A stretch of 64,000 bases of DNA from Nocardiopsis sp. FR4 (GTDB lineage Bacteria; Actinomycetota; Actinomycetes; Streptosporangiales; Streptosporangiaceae). Location: assembly GCF_009830945.1 (NCBI RefSeq), contig NZ_VWVV01000030.1, positions 1 to 64,000 on the forward strand, given 5' to 3'. This document shows positions 1-7,237 of the stretch, piece after piece; position 1 is the first letter of the stretch; every line of letters begins with the position of its first letter. The notes beneath the pieces are model-generated. The model searched no databases. It was not told where the DNA came from and saw nothing but the letters and a program-made list of their open reading frames with translations. The position numbers and the translations under genes are program-made.

Positions 1-1
1 C

Positions 2-127
2 TCCCGCGCCTGGGGCCACCACCCGCTCGCCCCCTGGGCGGACCTGGGCACCAACGTCTGGGCCGAGTTCGACGTGGACCCGTCCGCCGTCCCCCGGGGC
101 CTGCGCCCCTACCTCTTCACACACTGA
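2..127 (+). CDS. C-terminal end of an unidentified protein
   Basis: An open frame enters from outside the window and ends at the TGA at 125-127, giving 41 residues that finish in LRPYLFTH. The composition (Trp-rich, ordinary high-G+C codons) looks coding. Too little remains to assign a family. Confidence 0.5.
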   Translation, partial: SRAWGHHPLAPWADLGTNVWAEFDVDPSAVPRGLRPYLFTH

Positions 128-199
128 GGCCTGAAGAACCCTCCGCCACCTACGTGACGTGGCCCCTTCCCTCCCGGGACGGGGCCGCGTCATCGCGAG

Positions 200-460
200 C
201 TACTTGCCGTAGTGGTAACGGCAGGCGGCGACCCGGATCTCATCACCGCTGATCTTGTACACGAGCCGGTGTTCGCCCGTGATGCGGCGGGACCAGTAAC
301 CCTGGAAGCCGTGGCGCAACGGCTCGGGCTTGCCCATACCGTCGTTTCCGTTGCGATCGATGTCCTCGATCAGGGTGTTGGTCCGTTTGAGGATCGTCCG
401 GTCCTGGCCCTGCCACCAGACGTAGTCCTCCCAGGCGCTCTGCGCCCAGACCAGCTTCAT
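200..460 (-). CDS. yoeB: YoeB-family toxin (ribosome-dependent mRNA interferase)
   Basis: An 86-residue protein of the Txe/YoeB family, which cleaves mRNA in the ribosomal A site. The catalytic residues known for E. coli YoeB fall at the same numbers here: Glu46, Arg65, His83 and Tyr84 (ending RYHYGK). The length matches the family exactly. Its ATG overlaps the stop of the upstream antitoxin gene by ATGA, the usual translational coupling that keeps antitoxin in excess. Toxicity is inferred from the family; all key residues are intact, so it is probably active. Confidence 0.95.
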   Translation of the reverse strand: MKLVWAQSAWEDYVWWQGQDRTILKRTNTLIEDIDRNGNDGMGKPEPLRHGFQGYWSRRITGEHRLVYKISGDEIRVAACRYHYGK

Positions 461-708
461 TCAGCCAGCCCCCGCTCGATTCCCTGGTCGGACTCCAGTT
501 CCTCGATGGCGGTGACCAGGCGACGCGCGTTCTCGGGGCTGCGCAGGAGGTAGGCGGTCTCCTTGAGGGTCTCGTACTCCGACAGCGCCATCATGACCAC
601 CGGCTCATGCCCGGCTCTGGTGATCACCACCTCTTCGCGGTCGTTCACGACGGAGTCGAGCGTGGCCGCGTAGTTGGCACGGGACTCCGAGTAGCTCATC
701 GTCTTCAT
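457..708 (-). CDS. yefM: YefM-family antitoxin (Phd/YefM)
   Basis: An 83-residue protein starting MKTMSYSESR, with the N-terminal Phd/YefM DNA-binding fold and a C-terminal helix (ending IERGLAE) expected to wrap YoeB. A longer frame opens at 762, but the ATG at 708 has an AAGGAC Shine-Dalgarno and matches the family's usual N-terminus. It is the first gene of the toxin-antitoxin operon and should repress its own promoter, with YoeB as co-repressor, as in E. coli. Confidence 0.93.
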   Translation of the reverse strand: MKTMSYSESRANYAATLDSVVNDREEVVITRAGHEPVVMMALSEYETLKETAYLLRSPENARRLVTAIEELESDQGIERGLAE

Positions 709-747
709 CCCCGTGTCCTTCCAGCGTAGTAACGTAAGAACAGGTTC

Positions 748-755
748 ATTGTACA
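748..755 (-). promoter_or_regulatory. yefM-yoeB promoter with TGTACA operator core
   Basis: On the minus strand a -10-like TACAAT (748-753) overlaps a perfect TGTACA palindrome (750-755), about 40 bases before the yefM ATG. TGTACA is the core of the palindromes bound by E. coli YefM. The position over the -10 fits autorepression. The -35 is weak. Confidence 0.55.
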
Positions 756-763
756 GAATCACG

Positions 764-1054
764 TACGTCGCGGAAGCGCCGCCCGAGCACCACCCGGAAA
801 CACCGGAGGACCTGATGTCCGTGGGAACCTACGGGTGGCAGAGCGACTTCGCCCGTAAGTACGTCGGCATCGGCCGCGGGGAGGGCCGGGCGGAAGGCCT
901 CGCCCAGGGCTTGGTCCTCTTTCTCGGGGCCCGGGGATTCGAGGTCTCTGACACCGTCCGTCAGCGCATCGGATCCTGCGACGACCTCGACACCCTGAGG
1001 GCCTGGGCCCAGAAGGCCGCCAAGGTGAACAGCCCCGAGGAACTCTTCGACTGA
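764..1054 (+). pseudogene. Truncated remnant of a Rpn/YadD-like actinobacterial protein
   Basis: The frame holds only the C-terminal part of a protein family common in actinomycetes (PD-(D/E)XK, Rpn-like). That part shows the GTYGWQSDFARKYV stretch, a short Gly/Glu/Arg 'GRGEGRAEG' linker, and a helical tail ending NSPEELFD. The N-terminal nuclease-like domain, normally about 200 residues, is missing, and the frame merges into the toxin-antitoxin promoter. A plausible reading is that insertion or deletion at the YefM-YoeB module removed the 5' end. A short stand-alone protein starting at ATG 815 cannot be excluded. Confidence 0.55.
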
Positions 1055-1070
1055 CAGCGGGCTCCGAGAC

Positions 1071-1110
1071 CACGCGGGGGTGGGAAGCGGTCGCTTCCCA
1101 CCCCCGCGTG
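1071..1110. terminator. Bidirectional hairpin terminator
   Basis: A perfect 19-bp inverted repeat (1071-1089 with 1092-1110) separated by two bases lies between two convergent units, the truncated gene and tsaD. There is no long U-tract, as is common for actinobacterial terminators. Confidence 0.75.
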
Positions 1111-1125
1111 CACGGTCCCGTCCGG

Positions 1126-2160
1126 CTACACCGCTAGCGGGGACCCCACCGGCAGCGAGGTGTCCGTGGCCAGGTCCAACGAGGACGCGGGGAGCCCGGC
1201 GGCCACCACCTCCGCGCCCAGGGCGGCGATCATCGCGCCGTTGTCGGTGCACAGGCGCGGGCGCGGCACGCGCAGCTCCACGCCCGCCTCCCGGCAGCGC
1301 TCCTCGGCCAGGGCGCGCAGCGCGGAGTTGGCCGCCACACCGCCGCTGATGACCAGGGTGCCCACACCGTGCTCCACGCAGGCGTCCACGGCCTTGCGGG
1401 TGAGCACGTCCACCACCGACTCCTGGAAGGCCGCGGCGATGTCGGCCACCACCAGGGGCTCGCCCCGGCGGTCGGCGTCCTCCACGTGACGGGCCACAGC
1501 CGTCTTCAGGCCGGAGAACGAGAAGTCGTAGGTGCCGTCGCCCCACTTGCCGCGCGGGAAGCGGATGCTGCGCGGGTCGCCCTTCTGCGCGGCCCTGTCG
1601 ATGGGCGGACCGCCCGGGTAGGGCAGGTCCAGCAGCCGGGCCACCTTGTCGTAGGCCTCCCCGGCGGCGTCGTCCACGGTGTCGCCGAGCGAGACCACGT
1701 CGGTGGCCAGGTCGTTGACCAGCAGCAGCGAGGTGTGCCCGCCCGAGACCAGCAGGGCGATCGCGGGCTTGGGCAGCGGCCCGTGCTCCAGCTGGTCCAC
1801 GGCCACGTGGCCGACCAGGTGGTTGACCCCGTACAGCGGCTTGCCCAGCGCCATCGCGTACGCCTTGGCCGCGGACACGCCCACGAGCAGGGCGCCCGCC
1901 AGGCCCGGTCCGGCGGTCACCGCGACGGCGTCCACGTCCGCCAGCGCGACCCCGGCCTGGTCCAGCGCGCGGTGCACCGTGGGGGTCATCGCCTCCAGGT
2001 GCGCGCGGCTGGCCACCTCGGGCACCACGCCGCCGAAGCGCACGTGCTGGTCGACGCTGGAGGCGACGGAGTCGCCCAGCAGCTCGCAGCCGCGCACCAG
2101 GGCCACGCCGGTCTCGTCACAGGACGTCTCGATCCCCATGACCAGCGGCAGGTCACTCAT
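1126..2160 (-). CDS. tsaD: tRNA N6-threonylcarbamoyladenosine transferase TsaD
   Basis: A 344-residue Kae1/TsaD protein that transfers the threonylcarbamoyl group to A37 of ANN-decoding tRNAs, with TsaB and TsaE encoded just upstream. Visible signatures are the N-terminal GIETSCDETG, the metal-binding pair His114/His118 in NHLVGH, and the ATPase-fold motif ISGGVAANSALR near residue 275. The ATG at 2160 has GGAGGG seven bases upstream and overlaps the rimI stop by 8 nt. A longer frame to 2181 lacks a ribosome site. It is the last gene of the tsaE-tsaB-rimI-tsaD operon, ending at the 1071-1110 hairpin. Confidence 0.97.
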   Translation of the reverse strand: MSDLPLVMGIETSCDETGVALVRGCELLGDSVASSVDQHVRFGGVVPEVASRAHLEAMTPTVHRALDQAGVALADVDAVAVTAGPGLAGALLVGVSAAKAYAMALGKPLYGVNHLVGHVAVDQLEHGPLPKPAIALLVSGGHTSLLLVNDLATDVVSLGDTVDDAAGEAYDKVARLLDLPYPGGPPIDRAAQKGDPRSIRFPRGKWGDGTYDFSFSGLKTAVARHVEDADRRGEPLVVADIAAAFQESVVDVLTRKAVDACVEHGVGTLVISGGVAANSALRALAEERCREAGVELRVPRPRLCTDNGAMIAALGAEVVAAGLPASSLDLATDTSLPVGSPLAV

Positions 2161-2638
2161 GGTTTCCCTCCCCGGCGACACGCCGCATCACGAGCGCGTC
2201 CGCCCCGTTGTAGTAGCCGCGCCGCACGCCGATCTGCACGAAGCCGAACCGTTCGTAGAGCCTCTGGGCGCGCGGGTTGTCCGAGCGCACCTCAAGGAAC
2301 ATGTGGGTGACGCCGCGCCGCCCGGCCTGGTCGAGCAGTTCGGTGAGCAGCGCGGAGCCCACGCCCCGGCCCCAGACCTGTTCGGCCACGGCCATGGTCT
2401 GCACGTCACCCTCCGGCGGCACGAACCGCAGCCCGGCGTAGCCCACGACCGCGTCCCCGGACTCGGCCACCACGTAGTGGCGGGTGGTTTCGGCGAGCTC
2501 GTCGCGGAGCATGCCCTCGCTCCAGGCGTCGAGCGGGAACAGCGTGCGCTCCAGGTCCATGACGGCCGGAACGTCGTCCGCGGTCATCGGGCGCAGGCGT
2601 ACCCCCGTGGCACCGGTCGCCCTGGTCACTTCACCCAC
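2153..2638 (-). CDS. rimI: Ribosomal protein S18-alanine N-acetyltransferase RimI
   Basis: A 161-residue GNAT acetyltransferase. The acetyl-CoA loop appears as VWGRGVGSALL, and the C-terminal NPRAQRLYERFGF motif is diagnostic of RimI. The family acetylates the N-terminal Ala of ribosomal protein S18. It sits between tsaB and tsaD, the standard bacterial arrangement. The GTG at 2638 has an AAGAAGG ribosome site and overlaps the end of tsaB. A second GTG at 2629 would give a 4-base GTGA overlap and is equally possible. Confidence 0.93.
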   Translation of the reverse strand: MGEVTRATGATGVRLRPMTADDVPAVMDLERTLFPLDAWSEGMLRDELAETTRHYVVAESGDAVVGYAGLRFVPPEGDVQTMAVAEQVWGRGVGSALLTELLDQAGRRGVTHMFLEVRSDNPRAQRLYERFGFVQIGVRRGYYNGADALVMRRVAGEGNHE

Positions 2639-3303
2639 TGGCGCACCTTCTTCGGGGCACCGGGCTCCACGGCGTCCGGGCGGCGCAGGTACAGCGGGTG
2701 GGGTTCGGGCAGCTTCTCGCCCCGGTGCAGACGCAGCAGGGCCAGCTCGGCCATGGCGGCGGCGTCGGGGTGCAGCGGCTCCACGGGGGCCCCGCCGGTC
2801 CCGAACACGTCGGCGTACATGCGGGCGCCGTCGCCCACCAGCGGCAGGTCAGCGGTGTCCACCTCGGCGGGCCGGTCGACGGCCACCTCGCCCGTGCGGG
2901 TGAGGTGGTCCTCGTAGCGCGCCCAGAACACCTCCTTGCGGCGGGCGTCGGTCATCGCGAGGAAGGGCTCGGTGCGCCGGGTGGCGAAGGCCAGGGCGTC
3001 CAGGGTGGTGACCCCGTGGCAGGGCACGCCCAGGGCGTCGGCCAGGGCGTGGGCGGTGGCCAGTCCGACCCGCAGCCCGGTGTAGGGGCCGGGGCCGATG
3101 CCGACGGCGATGCGGTCGAGGTCGGCCAGGGCGACCCCGGCCTCCCCGGTGAGCCGCGCGATGGTGGGGCTGAGCAGCTCGCCGTGGCGCCGGGCGTCCA
3201 CGGAGCCGGCGCTGGCGCGCAGCGTGAAGGAGCCGTCGGGGTCGCTCTCGCCGATGGCGGCGGTGACCGCCGGGGTGGCGGTGTCGAAGGCCAGGAGGAG
3301 CAC
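2626..3303 (-). CDS. tsaB: tRNA threonylcarbamoyladenosine biosynthesis protein TsaB
   Basis: A 225-residue TsaB protein, starting VLLLAFDTATPAVT, with the conserved GIGPGPYTGLRVG segment around residue 70. TsaB is the non-catalytic partner of TsaD in the TsaBDE complex. The GTG at 3303 lies four bases after the tsaE TAA with GAGG upstream. A longer frame to 3369 would overlap tsaE and add a low-complexity, non-family leader, so it was not used. Confidence 0.94.
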   Translation of the reverse strand: MLLLAFDTATPAVTAAIGESDPDGSFTLRASAGSVDARRHGELLSPTIARLTGEAGVALADLDRIAVGIGPGPYTGLRVGLATAHALADALGVPCHGVTTLDALAFATRRTEPFLAMTDARRKEVFWARYEDHLTRTGEVAVDRPAEVDTADLPLVGDGARMYADVFGTGGAPVEPLHPDAAAMAELALLRLHRGEKLPEPHPLYLRRPDAVEPGAPKKVRQWVK

Positions 3304-3307
3304 GGGG

Positions 3308-3829
3308 TTATCGCCTCTGTCCGCGCCCGGCACCGGTGCCGGGCAGGTCGGTGCCGGTCCAGCGGGCACCGACGCCCCGCAGGTGGACCGTGCGGGTGTC
3401 GTCGGGGTGCCGTTCGATGCGGATCTCCAGCCGCTCGTCGGAGAGCCCCTCGGCCACGCCCTCGCCCCACTCGACCACGGTGACGGAGTCGGGGAGGGTC
3501 ATGTCCAGGTCGATGTCGTCGATCTCGTCCGCGCCGCCCAGCCGGTAGGCGTCCACGTGCACCAGGGCGGGACCGCCGGTCAGGGAGGGGTGGATGCGGG
3601 AGATGACGAAGGTCGGTGAGGTGACCGGTCCGCGCACGCCCAGCCCCTCGGCCAGACCCTGGGTGAGGGTGGTCTTGCCCGCGCCGAGCGGCCCGGACAG
3701 GATCAGCAGGTCACCGGGGCGGGAGAGGGCGGCGAGGTCGCGGCCGAGGGCGCGCATGGCGTCGTCGGTGGCGGCGGTGACCGCACCGACGGTGGACGCG
3801 CCTGGAGTGGTTGCTGTCACGTCTGTCAT
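3308..3829 (-). CDS. tsaE: tRNA threonylcarbamoyladenosine biosynthesis ATPase TsaE
   Basis: A 173-residue P-loop ATPase with Walker A GPLGAGKTT at residues 46-54, the SPTFVI motif, and HVDAYRL. TsaE binds TsaD and drives turnover of the t6A complex. It is the first gene of the four-gene operon. The last 25 residues, rich in Gly and Arg, exceed the usual family length. The 174-base gap to alr could hold the operon promoter. Confidence 0.95.
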   Translation of the reverse strand: MTDVTATTPGASTVGAVTAATDDAMRALGRDLAALSRPGDLLILSGPLGAGKTTLTQGLAEGLGVRGPVTSPTFVISRIHPSLTGGPALVHVDAYRLGGADEIDDIDLDMTLPDSVTVVEWGEGVAEGLSDERLEIRIERHPDDTRTVHLRGVGARWTGTDLPGTGAGRGQRR

Positions 3830-4003
3830 CGGGCTCGCTGCTCGTGTCTGATGGGTGAACGGGGCATGGCGTCGGGCGTACCGGAACGGTTCCCGTCCCC
3901 AGATTAGGCGGGGCGGGAGTGGGCCGTGACCGGAACGCGGGGACCGGTCACAGCCGTTGCGGAACGTACGGAAGGTACGGGCCGGTCAGCCCGAACGGGT
4001 CGT

Positions 4004-5134
4004 TCAGGCCAGGGCGCCGACGTAGGTGCGCGGGACCCTCGGGCCCACCCGCGTGACGATCTCGTACGGGATGGTGTCCAGGATCCGCGCCCAGTCCTCG
4101 GCGGTCGGCGTGTCCGGGTGCTCGCCCGGGTCGCCGAAGAGCACCGCGTAGTCCCCGGCCGCCACGGGGTCGTCACCCACATCCACAACGAACTGGTCCA
4201 TGCAGACTGTTCCCGCGATGGTGCGGACGCGCCCGCCGACCAGGACCGGAGCCTTGTTGGTGGCGGCGCGGGGGACGCCGTCGGCGTAGCCCAGCGGCAC
4301 CAGGGCCAGGGTGGTCTCCCGGTCGGTGGTGTAGCGGTGGCCGTAGGAGACGCCGCTGCCCGCCGGGACGCGTTTGGTCAGGGCGATCCGGGAGCGCAGC
4401 GTCATCGCGGGCCGCAGTCCCGGAACCGGGAAGTCCGGAATGGGGCACAGGCCGTAGCTGGCGATGCCGCCGCGCACGAGGTCGAAGCGGGCCTCGGGGA
4501 GGGTGAGCAGCGCGGCGGAGTTGGCGATGTGCCGGACCTCGGGGGTCAGGCCGACCTTGTCGGCGGCCTCCAGCGCCTCGTGGAACCGGTCGAGCTGGAG
4601 CCCGATCGAGGGGTGGCCGGGCTCGTCGGCGCAGGCGAAGTGCGACCAGACCCCGGCGACCCGCACCGATCCCCCCTCCTCGGCGCGGGCCGCGGCCTCC
4701 ACCAGCGGGCCCCAGTCGGCCGGGCCCACCCCGCCGCGGTTGAGGCCGGTGTCGGCCTTGAGCTGCACGCGGGCGGTACGGCCCAGGCGCGCGGCCTCGG
4801 CGGCCACCGCGTCCAGGACCGCGATGTCGCTCACCCCGAGGTCGATCCCGGCCTCGACGGCCGCTCCCACCGGCTCGCCGGGAGGCAGGATCCAGGCCAG
4901 GACGGGGAGGGTGATCCCGGCCCGGCGCAGTTCCAGGGCCTCCTTCACGAAGGCGGTGCCCAGCCAGGTCGCGCCGCCCGCGATCAGGGCGCGCGCGGCG
5001 GGGAGCATGCCGTGCCCGTACCCGTCGGCCTTGACCACCCCCATCAGCGGTGTGCCGCCGGCGTGCTCACGGAGCAGCCGCGCGTTGGCGGAGATCGCGT
5101 CCAGGTCGACGCGGGCGTGCGCGAAGTCAGACAT
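4004..5134 (-). CDS. alr: Alanine racemase
   Basis: A 376-residue PLP-dependent fold-type III enzyme that makes D-alanine for peptidoglycan. Lys35 in VVKADGYGHG is the expected PLP lysine, and the C-terminal domain carries SGVSYGHRYT with the catalytic Tyr. The ATG at 5134 matches the family N-terminus; a frame reaching 5248 adds an unrelated leader. It is upstream of and collinear with the tsa operon, as in many actinobacteria. Confidence 0.96.
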   Translation of the reverse strand: MSDFAHARVDLDAISANARLLREHAGGTPLMGVVKADGYGHGMLPAARALIAGGATWLGTAFVKEALELRRAGITLPVLAWILPPGEPVGAAVEAGIDLGVSDIAVLDAVAAEAARLGRTARVQLKADTGLNRGGVGPADWGPLVEAAARAEEGGSVRVAGVWSHFACADEPGHPSIGLQLDRFHEALEAADKVGLTPEVRHIANSAALLTLPEARFDLVRGGIASYGLCPIPDFPVPGLRPAMTLRSRIALTKRVPAGSGVSYGHRYTTDRETTLALVPLGYADGVPRAATNKAPVLVGGRVRTIAGTVCMDQFVVDVGDDPVAAGDYAVLFGDPGEHPDTPTAEDWARILDTIPYEIVTRVGPRVPRTYVGALA

Positions 5135-5328
5135 GTTTCCAGTGTTCCACGTGCACGTCACCGGGGCGGCTGCTCCGGGGTGTGAGTCGCGTCCGCCGCT
5201 GAGCCGAATCCACGGCGTAGTAGGGCGTGCGGGCTGACCTGCGCACACACGGGTTTCCCCAGCGACCCGTAGTACACGGGCGGATGCGGGGTAGTAGCGG
5301 CAGTGACGCAGTATCTGGGGGTACTGGC

Positions 5329-6039
5329 ATGACCGAGATAGGAAGCGAACGACCCGTCAACACCACACGGCTCTGGTCCGGGGGGCTGGCCACCGCGGTG
5401 GTCGCTGCGCTGGTGATCTTCGCGGGCACCCTGGTCTTCCGCGGGGTGTTCGGGGTTCCGGTGCTGGCGCCGGAGGACGCGGGAAACCTGGGCGACGTGG
5501 GCACGGTCGCCTACGCCCTGATGGCCGCCGCGGCGGCACTGGTGGCCACCGGGCTGCTGCACCTGCTGCTGGTCAGCGCTCCGCGCGCGACCAAGTTCTT
5601 CGGCTGGATCCTGGGACTGGCCACCGCGATCGCCACCGTGGCCCCGTTCACCGAGGCGGCCGACGTGTCGAGCCAGGTGGCCACGGCGGTGATCAACCTG
5701 GTCACGGGGATCGCGATCATCACCCTCCTGCGGAGTGTGGGGCGCGCCTCCACCCTGAGCCGCCGCGCGGCGCCTCCCGGGGGGTACACGTCCGCCGGGT
5801 CAGAGGCGACCGTGCGTCCCGTGGGGCAGACCGAGCCGATGCCCGTGGACGAGACCGAACCCGTGGACGCCGACCGGCGCGTGCAGGGTGAGGAGCCCGT
5901 CCTCCGCTCGGAGGGCGTCCTGCCCGAGGTCTCGCAGGACGAGTACCGCAGGAACCAGGTCCGCGCCCAGGAGATGGACGCCGAGGCGGAGCGGGCCAGG
6001 CGCGGCGGGCAGTCCCCGGGCGACCAGCACGCTGGATGA
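5329..6039 (+). CDS. DUF6069 family membrane protein
   Basis: A 236-residue protein with four hydrophobic segments (about residues 16-38, 62-86, 92-112 and 117-138), followed by a long charged cytoplasmic tail (140-236) rich in Glu and Arg. The TM core resembles DUF6069: GGLATAVVAALV, GLLHLLL, FFGWILGLAT and VINLVTGIAI. Function is unknown. The start is the ATG with GGGGG upstream; earlier in-frame starts lie in the alr-divergent promoter region. Confidence 0.8.
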   Translation: MTEIGSERPVNTTRLWSGGLATAVVAALVIFAGTLVFRGVFGVPVLAPEDAGNLGDVGTVAYALMAAAAALVATGLLHLLLVSAPRATKFFGWILGLATAIATVAPFTEAADVSSQVATAVINLVTGIAIITLLRSVGRASTLSRRAAPPGGYTSAGSEATVRPVGQTEPMPVDETEPVDADRRVQGEEPVLRSEGVLPEVSQDEYRRNQVRAQEMDAEAERARRGGQSPGDQHAG

Positions 6040-6085
6040 CCCAGGGCGCCGATGGACCGGGGCGCCCCTGACCCCGGTGCCCCGA

Positions 6086-6113
6086 GGGGGCGGAGCCGGA
6101 CGGCTCCGCCCCC
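6086..6113 (+). terminator. Hairpin terminator after the DUF6069 gene
   Basis: A perfect 13-bp stem (6086-6098 with 6101-6113) starts 46 bases past the stop codon. The following TTCC is a poor U-tract, as usual in this G+C range. Confidence 0.65.
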
Positions 6114-6545
6114 TTCCGCGTGCCCCGGAGATCCACCAATCACCGCAAAAGCCGCCAGAACGGAGTGCTTCGGCGACTTCTGGGAATTCCATCCACGGAT
6201 CTATGTGGCCGCCAACGCGGAGATGACCAGAAGGGTGCTTCGCCGGACCGGACGGGAGTTCGTGCCCGCCGGTGGGGGCGCCTGCCCCCACAGCGGCCGC
6301 CCCATGCGCAACTACCGCTGGACCCGCCCCGAGTCCGTGTAGCGCACATCACACCGCCAGCCCCGAACAGCGCCTTCGTGGCGCCCTCCCCGGATACTCC
6401 CCGCTGACCGTCACCAGGGCCCGATAGCGTACGAACCCTGACGGAATGGAACCATCGGGACACCTTGCGCATCGAACACCGGGAGTGAGGAAGCGGGTTC
6501 CGTGCGGAGCGGAGTCCTCCTGGCGGCGCGAGGAGAAGGACGGTC
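6114..6545. other. Intergenic stretch, no confident gene
   Basis: A plus-strand frame ending at 6342 (tail RNYRWTRPESV) is open here. It would start inside the preceding terminator, has no ribosome site and matches no family I know, so it is not called. The last 200 bases are probably the promoter region of the Esx-like/toxin operon (ATG 6546, preceded by GGAGAAGGA). Confidence 0.4.
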
Positions 6546-6836
6546 GTGAAGTTCGACATCGTGGAACCCGGGCCCGACGAGCCGGCGGCCCCCGCCCAGC
6601 CCGTACCGGACGATCCGCCCGCGCGGGAACCGGTACCGCCCTCCGCCCTCAGGCTCCGGCGCGCCTCCGAGTACATGCACCTGCGCGCCCGCACCGACCT
6701 CACCCGAGTCCGCTCGGCCCTGAACCAGATGCTCCACACGGTGGAAGCCGACCGGGCCGAACCCAGCACGCCCGAGGAGCCGGAGCACTTCCGCCCGGGC
6801 GCCTTCCGATCCCGCACCGACCGGAGGACACCGTGA
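6546..6836 (+). CDS. Small proline-rich helical protein, first gene of toxin operon
   Basis: A 96-residue protein with a Pro/Ala/Glu-rich first third and then a predicted helix (about residues 40-72) containing LRARTDLTRVRSALNQML. A strong GGAGAAGGA ribosome site precedes the ATG. Its stop overlaps the next start by GTGA, so the two are translationally coupled. Size and position suggest a chaperone or partner of the secreted effector, but no WXG motif is present and the family is not recognised. Confidence 0.7.
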   Translation: MKFDIVEPGPDEPAAPAQPVPDDPPAREPVPPSALRLRRASEYMHLRARTDLTRVRSALNQMLHTVEADRAEPSTPEEPEHFRPGAFRSRTDRRTP

Positions 6837-7207
6837 CCGCCTGGAACATCCAGCCCTCGGAGGTCGGCGCCGTGCTGACCAACACCTACTCCCACATCGG
6901 TGAGGAGGGCGGCTCCGACGGGCTGTTCGGTGACATGCAGACCATCGAGGACCGCGTCACCGCGCTCAGCGACCACGTCAACAGCACCCCCATCCGCGTC
7001 GCCCTGGGGGAGTTCGCCGAGCACTACTTCGGTGTCATGGGCGACATGCTCTCCCTGACCGGCAACGCCGTGACGCAGACCAGCGAGGCCACCACCGCCT
7101 ACGTCGAGGGCAACGAGGAGATGGCGCTGGAGGCCCAGCGCAACGCCGACGTCGTTCCCCCTCCGCCGCCCCCGCCGTCGAGCGGCGGCCCCAACACGCT
7201 CGTCTGA
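6833..7207 (+). CDS. Esx-like helical protein (DUF6507 type)
   Basis: A 124-residue, mostly helical protein starting VTAWNIQPSEVGAVL, followed by two amphipathic helices and a Pro-rich tail (PPPPPPPP near the end). WNIxPS at the N-terminus resembles the DUF6507 family found beside ESX/T7SS effectors. The GTG start overlaps the previous stop (GTGA). It lies 30 bases before the large effector gene, suggesting a role in effector folding or export through a type VII system not encoded in this window. Confidence 0.75.
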   Translation: MTAWNIQPSEVGAVLTNTYSHIGEEGGSDGLFGDMQTIEDRVTALSDHVNSTPIRVALGEFAEHYFGVMGDMLSLTGNAVTQTSEATTAYVEGNEEMALEAQRNADVVPPPPPPPSSGGPNTLV

Positions 7208-7237
7208 CCCCCGGCCCTCCCCCGCCAAGGAACCCCC

